From NCBI RefSeq assembly GCF_000150275.1, contig NW_002060957.1:918445-982444 (forward strand): a stretch of DNA of 64,000 nt, in the 5' to 3' direction. The notes beneath the pieces are model-generated. The model had not been told where the DNA came from. It ran no database searches and worked only from the letters and a program-made list of their open reading frames with translations. The position numbers and the translations under genes are program-made. Each line of letters opens with the position of its first letter. Position 1 is the first letter of the stretch. This DNA comes from Trichoplax adhaerens. Lineage: Eukaryota; Placozoa; Uniplacotomia; Trichoplacea; Trichoplacidae. Shown here piece after piece: positions 14,501 through 24,831 of this stretch.

Positions 14501-16928
14501 TATCGCCGATCTTGCCAATATCGATCCTATGTATCAATATTCTCTAACCTGGTTTGTTAATCTTTATGTTCACGCTATCGAAAATTCTGCAGCTTCCGAA
14601 GACATTACTACCCGATTAAAAAATCTAACAGACCATTTTACTTATTCACTCTATTGCAATGTATGCCGATCACTCTTTGAAAAAGATAAGTTATTATTTT
14701 CTTTCCTACTGGGTGTCAACTTATTGCGAAGTAGGAAAGAAATTGAAGAAATAGAATGGCGATTTTTATTAACTGGCGGTATCGGTCTTGACAATCCTAA
14801 TGAAAATCCAACAACGTGGTTGCCTGCAAAAGCATGGGATGAAATCTGTCGCTTGGATGAATTACCTAATTTCAAAGGGATACGCACTCGATTCTCCATT
14901 TATATTGAAAGATGGAAAGAGATCTATGATAGCTTTGAACCACAAAATGAAGAATTACCTGGTGATTACTCTAGCAAACTACATCGATTCCAGAAATTGT
15001 TAATACTTCGCTGCTTACGACCAGACAAAGTGATACCTGCTGTACTCGACTTTGTAGCGGATAAACTAGGCAAAATGTATGTGGAACCGCCACCATTCGA
15101 CTTGGGGAAAGCATTTGCTGATTCACATTGTTGTACACCATTAATATTTATATTGTCGCCGGGTGCAGATCCAACAGTTGCCTTGCTTAAATTTGCTGAT
15201 GATCAAGGATTCGGTGGAAATCGATTTACTACGCTTTCTCTAGGGCAGGGTCAAGGCCCAATTGCTATGAAAATGATTGATAGAGCGGTAAAAGAAGGAT
15301 CCTGGGTTATGTTACAAAATTGTCATTTAGCAGCTTCCTGGATGCCAACTCTTGAAAGGATTTGCGATGAAATGAATCCAGATACAACCCATCCAGATTA
15401 TCGCTTATGGCTAACGAGTTATCCATCCAAAGATTTCCCTGTAGCTGTATTGCAAAACGGTGTCAAGATGACTAATGAACCACCAAAAGGCTTGAAATTA
15501 AACGTTTTAAGATCATATAATACCGATCCTGTCAATGATCCAAGCTACTTTGAAAGTGTCAAGCAAGGTAAATCGTGGAAAAAATTGCTCTACGGTCTTT
15601 GCTTTTTCCATGGACTTGTACAAGAACGACGTAAATTCGGAGCTTTAGGATGGAATATACCTTATGAATTTAATGAAACAGATCTCCGCATTAGTGTCCA
15701 ACAACTCCATATGTTCTTAAACGATTATGAAACAGTGCCATTCGACGCTATTCGATACTTGACAGGAGAATGCAATTATGGTGGTCGTGTAACGGATGAT
15801 CGAGATCGACGTTTAATAAAATGCATCTTGAATAAATTCTACAATCAAGATATCATTATAAATGATAAATACACATTTTCTCAAAGTGGATCTTATTATG
15901 CACCAGCTGAAGGAAAATATGAGAGTTACTTGGAATATACTAAATCTTTACCAAGTGCTGCCCGTCCAGAGGTATTTGGATTACATGCTAACGCTGACAT
16001 TACCAAAGATCAAAAGGAAACTTATTCATTATTTGACAGTATACTTTTAACTCAAGCAAAAACGACAACTAGTCAAGGTAAATCAAGCGATGAAATTGTA
16101 TCCGAAGTGGCTACTGATATTTTAGCCAAATTGCCATCTGTTTACGATACTGAAGCGGCACTACGCAAATTTCCGACAACTTATACACAAAGTATGAATA
16201 CTGTTTTAGTTCAGGAAATGACTCGATTTAATCATTTAATTCAAACTGTTCATGCAAGCTTAGTTAATGTACAGAAAGCTATCAAGGGTTTAGTAGTAAT
16301 GTCTGCTGATTTAGAGGAAGTAGTAAACAGCATTCTTAAAGGTAAAATTCCAAGTTTATGGATGAAAAAGTCATATCCCTCACTAAAACCATTGGGAAGT
16401 TATGTTAACGATTTACTACAACGATTAAAATTCTTCCAGGAATGGTATGAAATGGGAGAGCCCACTATTTATTGGCTATCTGGATTTTATTTTACTCAAG
16501 CATTCTTGACAGGAGCTCAACAAAATTTTGCTAGAAAATATACTATTCCAATTGATTTATTAGGATTTGATTATGAAGTCTTAGAGGATAAAGACTATGA
16601 AAACCCACCTTCAGATGGCGTCTATGTTCGTGGAGTATTCCTCGAAGGTAGTCGGTGGGATCGGCAGAAAAAGGCTTTAGCAGAATCGCATCCCAAAATA
16701 CTCTATGATGGTATGCCTGTCATATGGCTTAAACCTTGCAAAAAAGAAGATATTCCAGAGCGTAAGGCTTATGCTGCTCCGGTATATAAAACGAGCGAAC
16801 GACGAGGAACATTATCTACAACTGGACATTCAACTAATTATGTTATTAGTATGTCATTGCCAACGGAAGAGCCACCTGAGCATTGGATTATGAGAGGTGT
16901 TGCATTGCTCTGCCAGCTAGATAATTAA
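2593..16928 (+). CDS. DNAH7: Axonemal inner-arm dynein heavy chain, DNAH7-like (18 exons)
   Basis: Microtubule minus-end motor of the single-headed inner dynein arm of cilia. Exons: 2593-2602, 2741-2799, 3170-3287, 3419-3596, 3687-3786, 3927-4031, 4168-4246, 4329-4401, 4511-4636, 4900-5019, 5157-5676, 5781-5840, 5921-6102, 6186-6264, 6385-6468, 6559-6699, 6775-6837, 6978-16928. All junctions are GT-AG and in frame, giving about 4015 aa (human DNAH7: 4024). Tail blocks such as [19 protein letters not shown] and [20 protein letters not shown] are DNAH7-typical. P-loops: AAA1 GPAGTGKT (about residue 1320), AAA2 GEPFGGKT (1601), AAA3 GPTGTGKS (1968), AAA4 GVGGSGRQS (2332). An EF-hand loop (about 2244) sits between AAA3 and AAA4. 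The stalk coiled coils and microtubule-binding tip fall at nt 12.6-13.5 kb; the C-terminal domain ends the protein. The first two tiny exons are the least certain. DNAH3/DNAH12 are the nearest alternatives. The motor is one 9951-bp exon, unusual next to the fragmented tail. Confidence 0.93.
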
Positions 16929-17047
16929 GTTTCAATACGTGATCCTTAACTAATTCAACAAAATGAATATAACCATTGGACTTTATATTCGTTTCAGCTT
17001 AAAATGTCAATTGACCATTTTTAAATATATGTGACATTATTAGTTAG

Positions 17048-17053
17048 AATAAA
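17048..17053 (+). terminator. Polyadenylation signal AATAAA of the dynein gene
   Basis: A canonical AATAAA lies 120 bp after the dynein stop codon, a normal distance for a short 3' UTR in a compact genome. It is the first such hexamer downstream. Assignment is by position only. Confidence 0.5.
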
Positions 17054-18555
17054 TTAGATCATCATAACTTAATTTACACTATGTATGGTTTATACTTTTA
17101 GTTCATTTTTGACTTTAATAGAAGTATTTCTTGTACTTGAGGGTCTGCATCTGCTCGATTCGCAGCCCTATAACAATTACTATATCATGGTGCAATCACT
17201 GTTCTCTACGTATTAGCTTATATAGTGTAACATGAAGAAATCTTTGCTGGATACAGAAATGAAATATGGCTATCTTGTATATATTACATGTAATAATATC
17301 AGTCTCACCAAATTATTTTAAAATGGCAACATTTTTAGTCTACTCGAATTGTGAAAACTTTTATGATGTGCTTTATTTTATATTCAAAATTGAAAATTTC
17401 TCTACCCTCTTCATATCATTCATCGCCGTCATTTGACAGTATAAATCAAATGGCTATTAAAATTATGGTGAATATAATAACAAGAAAAATTTCTAACTTG
17501 ATCTTCAATAGTTTATGCTAATTAGACTGCCCTCGAACAAGGCGATAGTAATTTTATACTAGCACATGTAATAATTAAGTCGTAGACTATTTGTATGACT
17601 ATTTCTACTTCATCAATAAAGCTCTTATTAATTCCTAGCCAAGTTGTTAGTAAATTTCTACTTCTCTAGCAATGCTATAATTGCCAGACAGAAATGGATA
17701 ATCTTTACTATGCCTGTTATAATTATAATATACTGATTACAACTGGGAATCTAGATTGAATAATAATATTAATAAGCCATCTAATATCGTTTCAATCAAG
17801 AATATCGAAAATTTAACATTGGCTTTGCAGTATTAATGCATGCATCTACAAAAGGTATTAACAAACTAGAAAGTACCATCTAATTTTTATACGCGTGTTA
17901 TTTAATATTACAGTAAATGAGTCGATACAAACAGAAACTGCATAGTTTATTCTTAGATAATACCAAGAATTGAAGGTTTTATTAATTATGTTAAATCATT
18001 TACACGAATATCCAGCATCGTCTAAATTGCTTATGAAATTATATCAATTCTGCAATGCAATTATATAACTAAAATTTGGCTTAATACCGTTATTGAATAA
18101 ATGTTACATTGTCTAATAAATCATTCACTAAATACTTGAGAAGTTAAAACCTAAATAAGATGCAGTTACAGGATTCAGTCTGAAAACGTTAATCTGGACA
18201 GGCAGATAAATCCACGATAGTTAATACCCGTACGCGTATGTTTCTGCAGCACTAGATAGTTATAGAACATACATATTGCAAAAGGAATAGTATTATACTT
18301 TAATCTTAATTTTAATTATATAACCATACATGTAGATCTAGAATTATGCTATATCAGAGATATATCTTAGTTCAATCTACATTACTACTTTTAGCCATTC
18401 AAGATTTAATTCAATGCTTATTTAGGTATGTCCAATGTCATCGCAAATGGCTACAGGAAAATCTTCAACAGTGGGTGCAGCACCATTCTAATGGTGATTA
18501 CTATGGTTGGTTCCGTCAGTACAGTACCGTCCGATCCATGAAACCCAGTATATAG

Positions 18556-18604
18556 TACTGTACATACTACTGTACAGTACAGTACTGTACTGTACTGTAC
18601 TACC
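18556..18604. repeat. (ACAGT)n/(ACTGT)n pentamer tract with 24-bp palindrome
   Basis: The pentamer switches strand in the middle, so 18572-18595 is a perfect self-complementary 24-mer (GTACAGTACAGT then its reverse complement). Such a sequence can extrude as a cruciform. Similar tracts recur across the window near 33.65-33.72, 34.08-34.27, 34.77-34.80, 43.2, 49.1 and 57.1-57.4 kb. Confidence 0.75.
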
Positions 18605-18823
18605 ATGGCAACAAGACAGACCCTGTGCAAAGAGAGACATGTGTACTGGCGTAGCCCTAGACGTAGGTTCGACTCAGGAGCGAGCCATAACAAGAAAGAT
18701 GCAAAACACTGTTGAATCTTTCTCAAGTCTACTCTAGGCAGCCGAGCGAGAGGGTGGACCATCGAATTATTGTACTGTATGCTGACAGTGGACACAGATA
18801 TAGTAGACTACTGATCAGCCAAG

Positions 18824-21800
18824 ATGCAGAATGTGCAACAACCCAAAAAAAGGAAATTATCCGACGAGATCATTGCGGAAGATGAAGATTATCAACGTGA
18901 TCCTGAGGTAATTTTTAACCATGATAGCACAACCTGTTGAGATGATCATTGCATGAAATTGTGGAAATAGTCCATCAAGCGCATCCAATCGTGGAAAGAC
19001 TACGAAAAGTTAGGCCATCAACACTGCTCGTTTCTGCTATTGACAGTAGAGTACCATATCGGTTTGATGCAACAACATTTAAAATGGATTTATCTGGATA
19101 GTGCTGATGTAGTTGAATTGAATTTTATGCATTGCCTTTTACTCTTCTAGCCTTAAGCACCGTAGTACATGTGTACAGTACAACAGCAGAAGGGTACTGC
19201 TGTAGTCAGCTTCGTTATTCCATGACAGCTCTAGTTATGATGGCATAGATTATTCATGATTTGATTGTGTGCCCTTGTTAATCACGATCATCATTCTTTT
19301 CTCTTGCCTTTTAGCATCCGCGAAACTTAATACCTGAGATTTGCAGGTGCTGTATTGCAAAGTTAATTCATTGTTTGATATTCTGTCAGAAGCGGTGTTC
19401 ATCCTTGGGCTTCTTTGTATAATAACATTGCCCTAACGATTCATGGATAGTCTTTAAAATTGTGTTTTATCAGCAATGGACCATCAGTTATAATTCTTAT
19501 TGCACTTTGACATTCTTGAAGTACATGAGTCCCGTAGGCAATGTAGAATCCTGTAGTTTTCGTGCTATGGGACTTAACGTAGATTGTATTTTTTTACTTT
19601 GTGCATAACAACATTGGATAATATCGCCCTTCAACGCCGTACTGTACATCTACTGCAAATGAATATCCGATTAATAGCTACAATAATAATAATATGAGTG
19701 GACAAACATTCCGATCAGTATTGTCTCGAATATTTTGGTCCAATTAACGCGTCTTCAGTACAGCACTGCAGTATGAAAGAAATCAAAAGATAAAACTACG
19801 TTATTAATAGAAATGCGCTCAAGAGAAACAAATTAGCAATAAGATTATGAATTTCCACTAACTTTTAAGCGTATCGAAGCAGGCATACACACTATGCATT
19901 CTTATGACAGTAACTTGCGTTACTACTAGGTGCCTTATACTCTGTTTGTAAATGCCTGGTTTCAATCATAATGTTGTCGCCATTACAAATAAGCTTGTCT
20001 TTACATAGTGGGTAAAATTAGAAAACCTTTGCTGCAATTGTAAAGAAAATAATACATGCGTAATAGCTGTAGTATAGTCAAAGTTCCTAGATTACATTGG
20101 AGCATGCAGCAGGTAGAGTACTTCATCCAAAGCTTCACCAGATTATACCATTATTGAGTATCACCCTTTATTACTCTGAGAAATAATTGAGACATATCAT
20201 AAAGGAAATAATTATTTGCTAGGTATACTGTATACTGTAATAATCGAACTACACAATAACATCTCGCTTGCTGAATTTGTTCTACAGTAGCAGCTTTACA
20301 GCTCTAACGATTGGCCATTTGCCTTCAATTGTTTCTTACAGGTTATTATACAGTCAGGAAGCAATGACGGGCTCTGGTGGTGCCATAAGCATGAGAAGAA
20401 AGTAAGTAGAAACTTCGTGGTTTATAGCAATTAGTGTCTATATATTACTTGATTCGTAGACGTCAGTGAAGTCTGCTATGAAAGGCATTATTTTGCTTTG
20501 TTGACCCTATCACGACCTGCTTGCATCCATGTACTTTATAGTAAGTTTTGTTTCGTAGCTATATTGGCGTTATGACTTTGACAAACTAGTTAACTGTAAC
20601 TTTGCCCATACCTACATTAATTGACTTGCCAGTTTAAATTATAAAGGTTAGTAAATGCAAATTTATTAATCGAGCATCTAGACAGTGCAATCTTAACGCT
20701 CCTGAAAGCTTTTACACAAAAGTTATGCCACAATCATTGTACTGATAATCTTAACTTTAAACCCCTTAACAATTCGCCATGATTGATCCAACTAACGGTT
20801 GCTGCTCTACTACTGCATAAAGCGATAAAATCTATGTTGCCCCTTCTGGCGTCCAAAAGGAACGTTTGCAGGTACTATTTTAGGCCGTAATGAATACTAT
20901 TGCCAAAGCTATCGTAGCATTGTAACTGTTAAAATTGACTAGTACATCTCTGCGATTATATACTGTATACAAACAAGTTTTAGCATGGAATAGGCCTATG
21001 CCGATTTCATGGTAGGGATCTTGTTTGATGATGCGATGATAGGATTGCTTGTTGCCTAATTTTATTCACCAATTTATCTAGCCCGAGGATATGTTTGTAA
21101 TAAACGACGATGGCGATACACTTAAGCTACCGCTAAATGGGTAAGTACTTCATTATATTTGCCTGAAAGTGGTGTATTAGTAGTTTATTACAATTAGTTT
21201 TTACTTTAATGTCGCTATAAATTATGGCTAGTCATTTTCAGGAGATTTGACAACATGAATGAATCCCATTTCTGAGTAGATTGTGCGGTATTATCCAAAA
21301 CTGTAATTATTTACAACTAAATCAGTTTTTGGGTATTTCAGGAAAATATGCAGAATGAGCCAGTGTACTCCACTCTTTTTGACCATTTATCGACTGCGAG
21401 GTACTGCGGTATTGCTAGAAAAATTAATTGTAAATATGCGGTATATTCCGATGTACTAAGTTTATTATTTTATTATAATACGATATTATAATATTCAATT
21501 GTCAGTGCCTTCTGTATGTATTCATCACTACTCAACTCCTGATTCAATATTTATTAGGATCTGAATGCGTCATACATTCACATTCCAAGAGGGCGGTTTT
21601 GGCAACAATCATTTCGTCAGGAAATGAATTTCGTATTAGTGATCTGCAAATGATTAAGGGTATCTATAAGCGAACCGAAAATAGAAATTATAGGTATGTA
21701 GTATTCATTTATTCTATTGGCTAGTAATTTTTGTGCCTGCTTATTAATTTGATAGGGCAATGCAGTTTATCATTTTAAAGGTATAGGTATTTTTTTTCAG

Positions 21801-22247
21801 ATTTGGTGAAGAAGTTGTAATACCTATCATTGAAAATACTCCTACCGACCCGGAACTACAGGTAGTCATCATGCTAGGATGTAGTTATATAACATATATT
21901 AGAATTTTATTGTAATATAGATCAATTTGTTTCTAATTCTTACGTCAGTATCAATTACTGTATGATATAATTGTCATGAATTGACCCAATTGCTAGGAAA
22001 ATTTAGTCAAAGCAATGGAGAATTATCCAGATACCTGCTGCGTTCTCATACGTAGACATGGACTATACATATGGGGAACTACTTGGCAGCAGGCAAAACT
22101 AATGTAAGAAATGAGCCTTACTTTGTTAATATTGATAATAGTCACCTTATATAACAGATTCTTTGCTAATTAATGTTTCATAGGTATGAATGCTACGAAT
22201 ATTTGTTTGACATAGCAATTCAACTAAAACAGCTTGGGATGAATTAG
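18824..22247 (+). CDS. APIP: APIP / methylthioribulose-1-phosphate dehydratase (10 exons)
   Basis: Cytosolic zinc enzyme of methionine salvage that dehydrates 5-methylthioribulose-1-phosphate; in vertebrates it also binds Apaf-1. Exons: 18824-18907, 19315-19346, 20342-20401, 20823-20871, 21082-21140, 21342-21400, 21558-21693, 21801-21861, 21997-22103, 22184-22247; all GT-AG and in frame, 236 aa (human 242). Diagnostic blocks are [57 protein letters not shown] and RRHGLYIWG. Zinc ligands His121, His123 and His201 and Cys103 (human 115, 117, 195, 97) are present. The human catalytic acid/base Glu139 is Gln145 here (codon CAA, 21647-21649). The N-terminal 25 residues are Lys/Glu-rich and unlike human, as expected for this variable end. 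Confidence 0.93.
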
Positions 22248-23055
22248 TGAAAACTGATTACAGAGGTCACTATTGCTATATTTTTGCTTGTCATAGGACT
22301 GTATTATTGTAATTGCTGGAGCTGATGATATACTGCTCCACAGTTATTTAGACGTTGAAGGTTAACAAAGAAAATAACATTTTATTCGGCATATCAGCGA
22401 AAAATACAATATAGTATAAGGAGTTTTTTCACTATGCCTCGGTTTTAAATTCTTCAAAGGAACTGAGAATACTTAACTAAGATATTACAGATAGCCCACT
22501 TTTCTTGTCGACTGATATACTCAAATTGAACATTCTACTCTTACTTCTCATAATCGTTCAACAGTAAATGGATTGGGCATAGCTTATCAAATAAAAGATT
22601 GAAAAAATTGATTATCTTTCTTGTTTGTATGTATATATCAAGATATAATCATGTCTAATCATTATTCAAATATTATTAAAGGCGACTTTTTCTTATGATA
22701 CACATGCATGCATAACACTGATGTACGCAGTATTACAACATGAAAGTTGAAATAACCATGCAGAACATACTAATCAACGTACAAGGGGGTAACGTTGAAA
22801 GATTTCGTAACGACAAAAACATAGTCAATACTGTACGAGGCATGGTAAAACTTTCAACTTACAGTTTTTGATTACACTACACACACACTAATTTGATGCT
22901 AATTCTTTAGTATGATTTACAGATATTCAGTTGAGATAGGTACAAATAGTGTAGTTAGGTAGGCGAGATTTACAGCATAGGGTAAAATTTCGCTTAACAG
23001 CATTCATCGTAATCGGGTGAACTAGTATGAGTTCTTCTAATAATTATAGTGTTGT
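22248..23055. other. Intergenic region after APIP
   Basis: No exon recognised. The stretch is AT-rich with scattered short repeats, and nothing else stands out. It separates APIP from the small ORF and the COMMD4 3' end. Confidence 0.4.
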
Positions 23056-23316
23056 ATGGATGAAAAGTTACAAGAGTTGGGATATCCAAGATTTTACATA
23101 CTGCAGATTCTAAATTTCGTAGATACACTGCATTCAAATACTAAAGTACCTTATAACTATATAGAATTTATTCTCGATATACGTCGTCCACTTGAAATGT
23201 TGAATACAGACAGACGTTCATATTGCTATCTAATAGCATCAGTATTATCATTTAACGTTCAAATGAAACTGTTCATGATGATTGCAATAGAGGCTGGCAA
23301 ATGGCAATCAGTGTAA
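23056..23316 (+). CDS. Hypothetical 86-aa ORF overlapping COMMD4 3' end
   Basis: An uninterrupted frame that looks protein-like: mixed composition, an N-terminal helix-like stretch (MDEKLQELGYPRFYILQILN) and no low complexity. I do not recognise a family. The ATG context is weak (T at -3), but the frame stays open back to a possible splice acceptor at TATAG six bases before it, so this may be the last exon of a larger gene rather than a stand-alone gene. It overlaps the 3' end of the COMMD4 coding region by 9 bases on the opposite strand, so the two would be tail-to-tail. Could also be chance. Confidence 0.35.
   Translation: MDEKLQELGYPRFYILQILNFVDTLHSNTKVPYNYIEFILDIRRPLEMLNTDRRSYCYLIASVLSFNVQMKLFMMIAIEAGKWQSV
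23167..23172 (-). terminator. Possible COMMD4 polyadenylation signal
   Basis: TTTATT on the plus strand reads AATAAA on the minus strand, about 136 bases beyond the COMMD4 stop codon. It lies inside the convergent 86-aa ORF, so if used the two transcripts overlap. Confidence 0.35.
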
Positions 23317-23910
23317 TGATTCCATGACTTTTCGAGCTTCCTTTAATTCCCTAATAAGTTCACGAAGTCCTTCTCGATCGGTCGTGAAAGCAGCAGACTT
23401 GACCTCATCATTGCTATCAGTAGCGGTATAATTTAATTTTAAATGAAATTCTGGTTGATCAACTTGTTGCTGTACACTCGAACTCATAACGTAATCGACG
23501 CGCCAATCGCATGACTTAAACTTGGATAATCGTAAGGAAGTGTCTTGCAATACTTGACGTAATTTTTCCACGTTATCGTGGTATGCCCGACATAATCCTG
23601 TAGCATGTTCTTTCGGCAAACCTAACTGTTGCAATTCATTGCATAATGCATCACTTTCCATATTATATTTAGCAGCATTGCATAAGATAAAATGAGACGT
23701 TGCAATACTCCCTTTAATATCAGATAAATCAAATTTAGCATCGGCTGTCAACTTGTATACTTTATCATAATTTAATTCTCCTTCTAACATGCATTTGATG
23801 ACCTGAGTGATGAGAAGTTTCATCTTAACCGAAGACATCTTGGATAGATTGGTAATTTCGGCTAATACCCAATCAGGACAGTCTAAATCTCCACAAAATT
23901 TAAATTTCAT
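23308..23910 (-). CDS. COMMD4: COMM domain-containing protein 4, single exon
   Basis: COMMD proteins form the decameric part of the Commander/CCC complex, which recycles endosomal membrane proteins and affects copper handling and NF-kB. This frame of 200 aa begins MKFKFCGDLDCPDWVLAEI and contains QQLGLPKEHA, both highly characteristic of COMMD4 (human 199 aa). The N-terminal helical domain covers about residues 1-115. The C-terminal COMM domain starts near CDWRVDYVMSSS (about 130) and runs to the end. The gene has no introns, unlike its intron-rich neighbours. It is divergent from PMS1, whose start codon is 921 bp away. Confidence 0.95.
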   Translation of the reverse strand: MKFKFCGDLDCPDWVLAEITNLSKMSSVKMKLLITQVIKCMLEGELNYDKVYKLTADAKFDLSDIKGSIATSHFILCNAAKYNMESDALCNELQQLGLPKEHATGLCRAYHDNVEKLRQVLQDTSLRLSKFKSCDWRVDYVMSSSVQQQVDQPEFHLKLNYTATDSNDEVKSAAFTTDREGLRELIRELKEARKVMESLH

Positions 23911-24831
23911 CTTGCCTTAGTCTGGTAAAAGTTGATCAGTACGATAAAATGGACTTTATTCTAACGATTCGATAGGTAAGAATGCAATCAATAAGTCAAA
24001 GGGGCTAAAAAATTGCAATTTTCCTCTCCGCAATGGTGGTCAGCAATCGCCAATATTCTAGTGGAAGTAATTTGGTAGTAATTTGGTCAAGGACTGCTAC
24101 ATTCTATAGAATACGCTGGAATCGACAGTACTGACACCATCCAGTATGGCCAGCGCACTATGGAATCGAGCAATCCACTAGGGTAGATGGATTGCAGCTC
24201 GACGCCCGATGAAAAGAAGTGGCGGTGGGTGTGGCCGCAAGCCTTCTCGACTCTCAATGCACCATCTACCTGTATTTGTATAGGATTATCAGCGCTGTAT
24301 GGGACGTCATATAGTCATCGACCATGATGGAGATCGATCGCCAATTTCTTGTTGTCATGGAAACAACTAGATTGAAAATGAATGCAGGTATCAAAGTATA
24401 GTCCCTAGCATGCTATTTTGTATCACTTATTTCTTCCTTTGGAAACATTGTATCAAAGCATTCCGACCTCTCCGTAGCAGAGCTTGGCGGCCTAATTGCA
24501 AAGTGTTGTGCAATATGTTGTCGTTAGTTTGATAGCTATCGTAGGGATGAAATAGCTGTTAGTGCTATAGCAATTTGAGTAGATTGTAGCCATTTGTAGG
24601 ACGTAGCACTAGTGAGCTTTTTAGTGACCACTTTCAAGTCTGCAGCAACAACAGGTAGCTGGTTGCACCTTTACTCCACGCTTGCAGTATACAAAATTCG
24701 TCCAACCGCTGCTGCTGCTGATCAATTCAGGAAGAATTGGACTTTGGAGATTGTCAACAGTTAATTTCTGATATTGGATCTTCCAATAGCATATCAAATT
24801 GTCGTCTATTGGCTGTTTTCTCATCTCGATC
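23911..24831. promoter_or_regulatory. Divergent promoter region COMMD4/PMS1
   Basis: A head-to-head interval of 921 bp with no exon; it must hold the start sites of both genes. It includes a CACCC/GC-rich patch (GGTGGGTGTGGCC, about 24223-24235), an RFX-like imperfect palindrome GTTGTCATGGAAAC at 24351-24364, and GACGTCAT at 24303-24310, a CRE-like variant. Function of each motif is inferred from match alone. Confidence 0.45.

Larger units (their letters stand above)
16929..18823. other. Intergenic region, dynein 3' end to APIP start
   Basis: AT-rich, stop-dense DNA without a credible exon. It contains the dynein poly(A) signal, a pentamer tract with a perfect 24-bp palindrome (18572-18595), and an X-box-like half palindrome ACTACCATGGCAAC at 18599-18612 (12 of 14 matches to GTTRCCATGGYAAC), about 210 bp before the APIP start codon. 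Confidence 0.5.

Noticed and set aside
18655-18690. TAGGTTCGACTCAGGA, resembling a tRNA T-arm
   Set aside because: The stem does not pair and no acceptor, D or anticodon arm can be built around it.
18451-18795. 114-codon minus and 76-codon plus frames near APIP
   Set aside because: They run through the pentamer repeat and give low-complexity Tyr/Val/Leu/Cys-rich translations.
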